Part shown: piece by piece, positions 60,183-64,000 of the stretch
Layout: each line of letters starts with the position of its first letter
Numbering within the stretch: the stretch's first letter is position 1
NCBI GenBank assembly: GCA_013396995.1
Contig: VWZP01001605.1
Span: 163,692 to 227,691 of the forward strand
Reading direction: 5' to 3'
Length of the DNA: 64,000 nt
From: Dicaeum eximium
Taxonomy: Eukaryota; Chordata; Aves; Passeriformes; Dicaeidae
Made by a program: the position numbers and the translations under genes
Notes under the pieces: model-generated
The model's database searches: none
The model's input: the letters and a program-made list of their open reading frames with translations, nothing else
What the model was told of the DNA's origin: nothing

Positions 60183-63100
60183 CAGCTTCATGGGGTCAAG
60201 TCAAATTTCCCTGCAGAGCCAGAATCCAACCTGTGCATAGAGAGCACAGCCAGTATCTGACTATCCACTGGAGACGATTCCTTGGATGTGTTACTGCTGA
60301 AATCCCAGATGAGTACAGGAACTCCTCACACTGGTGCTGCAATCCCACTGGAAAGACTAAAGACAAATCTACCCTTGGATCATCCTGTGTGCTTTATGCT
60401 GCTGTAGAGAGAGCAGCATGAGAAACTTCCACCTGTCCTTTCCAACCTTTCCCTGTGTGTCCCTGGAGATGTAACATGGCACAGAAGCAGCACTAGGGAT
60501 GGCAGTGCTTGTGGGACCCATTAGATCCCAGATCCCAGCTCGAGCCTCTCTGCTCCCACTCCAGAAGGAGATGGTGGTCACCCAGGCCCCCAGGAGGTGC
60601 GTGGGGAGGTCGATGCTGCCCTCCAGCCCTCCCAGCTGGTTTGCCAGATGCATGAGCTGAAGGCATAAGCTGAACAAGTGCAGCTTGTGCAGGGAGTTTC
60701 CCTTTGAGAGCTTTGCAGCCCTTTTTGGGATAACACAGCTTCAGGCTGTCCTAGTGGGCAGTGCAAGGGTAACCCCAAGCCCGAGGGCTTCACTGAATAT
60801 GGGTACACTGTAGAAGAGAGCATGTAGGCAGCTTGGGCAAAGCAGAGGGCAGTGCAAGCCCCACGCTCCTCTCAGCGCTACATCCATGCCCATCTACCTC
60901 CCAGGTTAGCTTTTGTTGACAGTGCACACAAGCAGATCCTGTCTTCTCAAGAACTCTGTGTGGGTGATTCCCAAACAGACCTCAGATTCTCTGGCACCAG
61001 TTGCAACATTCCTTCTGCGCACACATTGCTGAGCTCCGCCTCAGCAATCCTCAAAACCTCAGGAGTTCAGGGACAAGAAAAACAGATTTCTACTCTCAGG
61101 ATCCCCAGAGAGCTGCTCTGGTAGTGAACTCGCCTTTGCTGTCTACAGCAGCTCCCAATGGAGGCTGTGTTGATCTTTTTCCTAGGAGATCAACACCTTC
61201 TGGAAGGCAGCAGCGCATGTGCTGGCATGGCCAAGGTCTGCCCTGACTCACACTGAGACTGAGCCCTGTTTGCCCCAGGGCTACCAGTTCCAGCCATAAA
61301 TCCCAGCCTGAATGAGGCCTGCCAGTACACTTGGCCCAGCCAAAATTCCTGCAGAAAAGCTAATACTAATAAATGAAGGTTTGCTGGAAGTGTTGGCACG
61401 AGCCAGCAGGATGTTGCTGAGCTTTGCACAGAAACCTACCAACAGCGTTGTGGTTTCAGATGAAACTCAAGTCATGTGAGTCCTCTGGCCAAGTTTCACC
61501 ACTGGGTTTCAGTGTCACCCTCAGCAGCAGGAGCCAGCCACCACGGCAGGACACCAGGATATCGGGCTGGGAGCACAGCCAGATCCCCAGCACATCCAAG
61601 GCTGAAGCAGTGGACTGGTTCAGGAGGCAGAGGGGAGCTGGTCTCCCCTGTACCCACAATGGCAGGGCTCCCTGGCAGGTCCTGGATTTCATCTCACTCC
61701 CCAAAATGTGGTAGGGAGGCAACCCAGCCCTCTCAAGCTCACTCCAGGGACACAGGAGAAGCACATGTGAGCGGCACCTGCCTCACAAGCCACACAATGC
61801 AGCTGGGACCTGGGTGGGCAGCCCACGCACCTCCACCACCAGCCTGACCTGCTGCAGTGATTACTGGAGCTCAGGGAGCCTCCATGCTGAGTGACCTCTC
61901 CATTCCTGTCAGCAGCACTGCCACTTGGAGCTGCAAGCCCAAAACCTCCTATAGCCTCTCTATCTCTCATCCTACATCTCCAAAACTGCAGCTTGTGGAT
62001 AGCTGTTTTCTCCAGTTGCCACCACCAATAGGTTTTTGCCTATGCAAAACTGCAGACAAGCCACTCCCTTTTTCCAGGGGCAAAAGGTTTTTGGGGGAAA
62101 TCCCTCCAGTGAGGCGGGGCTCTTCTGTCATCATCACAGGAGGGATGGCAGCTTTGCAGCATGCCATTTCCATGGAGCAGCCTCACAGCAGGAGAGGTGC
62201 AGGAGAGGCCCTGAAGAAGTGTGTTATGGGCTGATAGTTTATCTTGGACCACTCCTGAACACTGGCAATGCCTCAGCCCTTGGAAGGAAACACTCTTGGC
62301 TGCTTTGAACATTATTGTTCAATCACAGCAGCAGGCACATGGAAATACTTTCATGCTCCAGGACATGTCTTGTTGGAAGAGCGGGAAAAGAGTGGCTGGA
62401 TTCATATCCCTGCTTCCAGCACTGTTGGTGACTCATCCTGGACTTGGGTCCCATTGTTTCACAAACCACACAGTGTCCAGCTGAGATAGGAAGATAAAGG
62501 CAGCCATGTGCACACACTGCCAGACCATGGCTATCAGGCACTTTTACAGCACTTTACACATACAGGTGGCAAAGATTGCAGCCTGAAAAGGGAACTGACA
62601 TGTTCACCCCTCAGCATGGCTCTGGGTGGGTGAGGGAACAGCTGCTGCACTGGAGAAATGGTGTAAGCCCAACTGGGAGCACAGGTCTGGAAAAGGCCAA
62701 TGCTTTTCCCCATGGTGGCTGCACCAGTGACATAGCCCCACCTTGGGATAGACAGCACATCACTCGGGTGAGCAGAGGGTGCCAAATGCAATTTTGGGTG
62801 CTGCTTTGATTGATGGCTGAGATCCATGTCCATGGCATGGAAAAGAGCAGGGGGAAGGAATCCTGCAAGCCCGTATGGCTGTATCAGCATGCCAGCCATC
62901 CTCCTACCTTGCACAACAGGGACAGGCTTCCCCTCTTTTCAGGATCATTCCCAGACCTGTGGCTGTGATGTCCCACCCATTCCCTGCCCAGACCCCGTGC
63001 TTCCCCCGAAACTCCCTCCCCATGTGCTGCTCACGCCCTCCATGTCTCATCCCACCTGCCTCCAACCGTCGTGCTCCAGGGCAGGGGAAGAACCTCATTG

Positions 63101-64000
63101 CCTCACTTCGATGGGCTGTGGCAAATTGCTGGTGCTAAACAAATCACAGCTCCTGCCAAAAGTCATCACTGTCGTGGGGCAGGAGCTGGGAGCATTACTC
63201 ACCCAGGGAATTGTATTTGCCTGTGTCCAAAAGGGCTGGGGGCTGCAGCTGCCTCGCTCGCTCTCTGCTACAGGCCAGTGGTGACATGGCACAGGCCACC
63301 AGTCCCCCAGCTGCGTATTCCAGGGAAAGGCACGTCATTCCCCAAGTCCTCACTATCCTCCAACAAGTACCCAAAAAAGTGAAAGAAAGGCATACCTATA
63401 TACCTGTAAGGTATGGGGCAGGCAAAAGGCAGAGCAGTACCTTGCCCTGTAACCATGCAAGGGAGGGATGAAGTCTACTTTGAAGGGCATAAGGGAAAGG
63501 AAATGTCCTTGGGATGGAACCACCAGGGGAAGAGGTCCTGGTGCTGTGGCAGCAGGAAGAATGTTAACCATCTACAGCCCCAGGCTGTACTGGGAGGGAG
63601 CATGGGATTTGGCTGCCAATTATTCCACCTGGCTGAGCCTTTAGCAAAGATAATCCCCACTGACAAGATCTAACAGCAAGGGCTGGTTCAGCCCTGCACT
63701 GTAGGACACCCCTTGCACCATGCAGTCCTGCCCTGTGAGCCCTGATCCCACTGGTTGGAGGAGAGACATCACCCATCCCCTCTGATCTTCGTTTGGTTTG
63801 GGGAATGGCCTTGTTTTGGGATAGGGTCTGCTGATCCCTGCTATCCTTACAGAGCTAGCTGCCCTCCTGCAATACGTAGCCTCTCATCCCTTCCCTGTAA
63901 CACTGCTGGGGTCTCCCATCATGCAGAAGGACACGGTTACCCCATGGCACCATCTCCAGCCCAGAGCCATGCTCTTGCCCTGCATTAACACAAAGCAGGT
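60183..64000. other. Intergenic, no gene supported
   Basis: G+C-rich, with a high number of short overlapping open frames and few stops. No repeat, exon or splice pair was recognised with confidence up to the window end. Confidence 0.55.

Noticed and set aside
59873..60421. 182-codon plus-strand frame
   Set aside because: It runs through a CR1 3' end and has no protein-like segment.
1..64000. CRISPR arrays, operons, phage or plasmid modules
   Set aside because: No regularly spaced direct repeats or bacterial genes; the window is vertebrate.

Overview
The window is vertebrate nuclear DNA, very probably from a bird and most likely a songbird. The evidence is a spliced gene with GT-AG introns, many CR1 LINE tails and fragments, MIR-type SINE relics, and two LTR types that I recognise from avian, especially passerine, genomes. 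No Alu, B1 or L1 sequence was seen. Nothing points to bacterial, phage or plasmid DNA.

Only one gene can be supported. It is AQP3, the aquaglyceroporin, on the minus strand. Its six coding exons run from 21660 down to 9168 and join in frame into 294 codons plus stop. Exon lengths in the coding part are 108, 127, 138, 119, 218 and 175 nt. Both NPA motifs, the glycerol-type selectivity filter and the extracellular N-glycosylation site are present. A TATA-like box and CACCC boxes lie just upstream (about 21752-21812). A poly(A) signal at 7772-7777 gives a likely 3' UTR of about 1.4 kb, which carries a MIR relic. Intron 1 is long (8.7 kb); the other four introns are 158-1332 bp.

Layout. 1-7750 is 3' flank: a piece of an LTR at the left edge, a CR1 tail near 2 kb and an old CR1 near 5.8 kb. 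7750-21730 is AQP3. 21.8-64 kb is a long upstream stretch with no recognisable gene. It holds a solo LTR at 23.6-24.1 kb (same family as the one at the window start), a second, longer LTR at 58.2-59.3 kb, several CR1 and MIR fragments, a compound GAGAGGA/GGACA microsatellite at 32.2 kb, a CpG-rich patch at 33.4-33.7 kb and A/T-rich stretches around 40.2 and 41.7 kb that look like candidate conserved noncoding elements.

I did not find a previously undescribed system. The most useful observations are the loss of Cys11 in AQP3 with Cys40 kept, a perfect 14-bp inverted repeat at 47363-47394, the paired LTR copies on either side of AQP3, a short coding-like open frame at 29729-29950, and the absence of a recognisable upstream neighbour over 42 kb. 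All repeat family calls are from memory of consensus patterns, not from a search.
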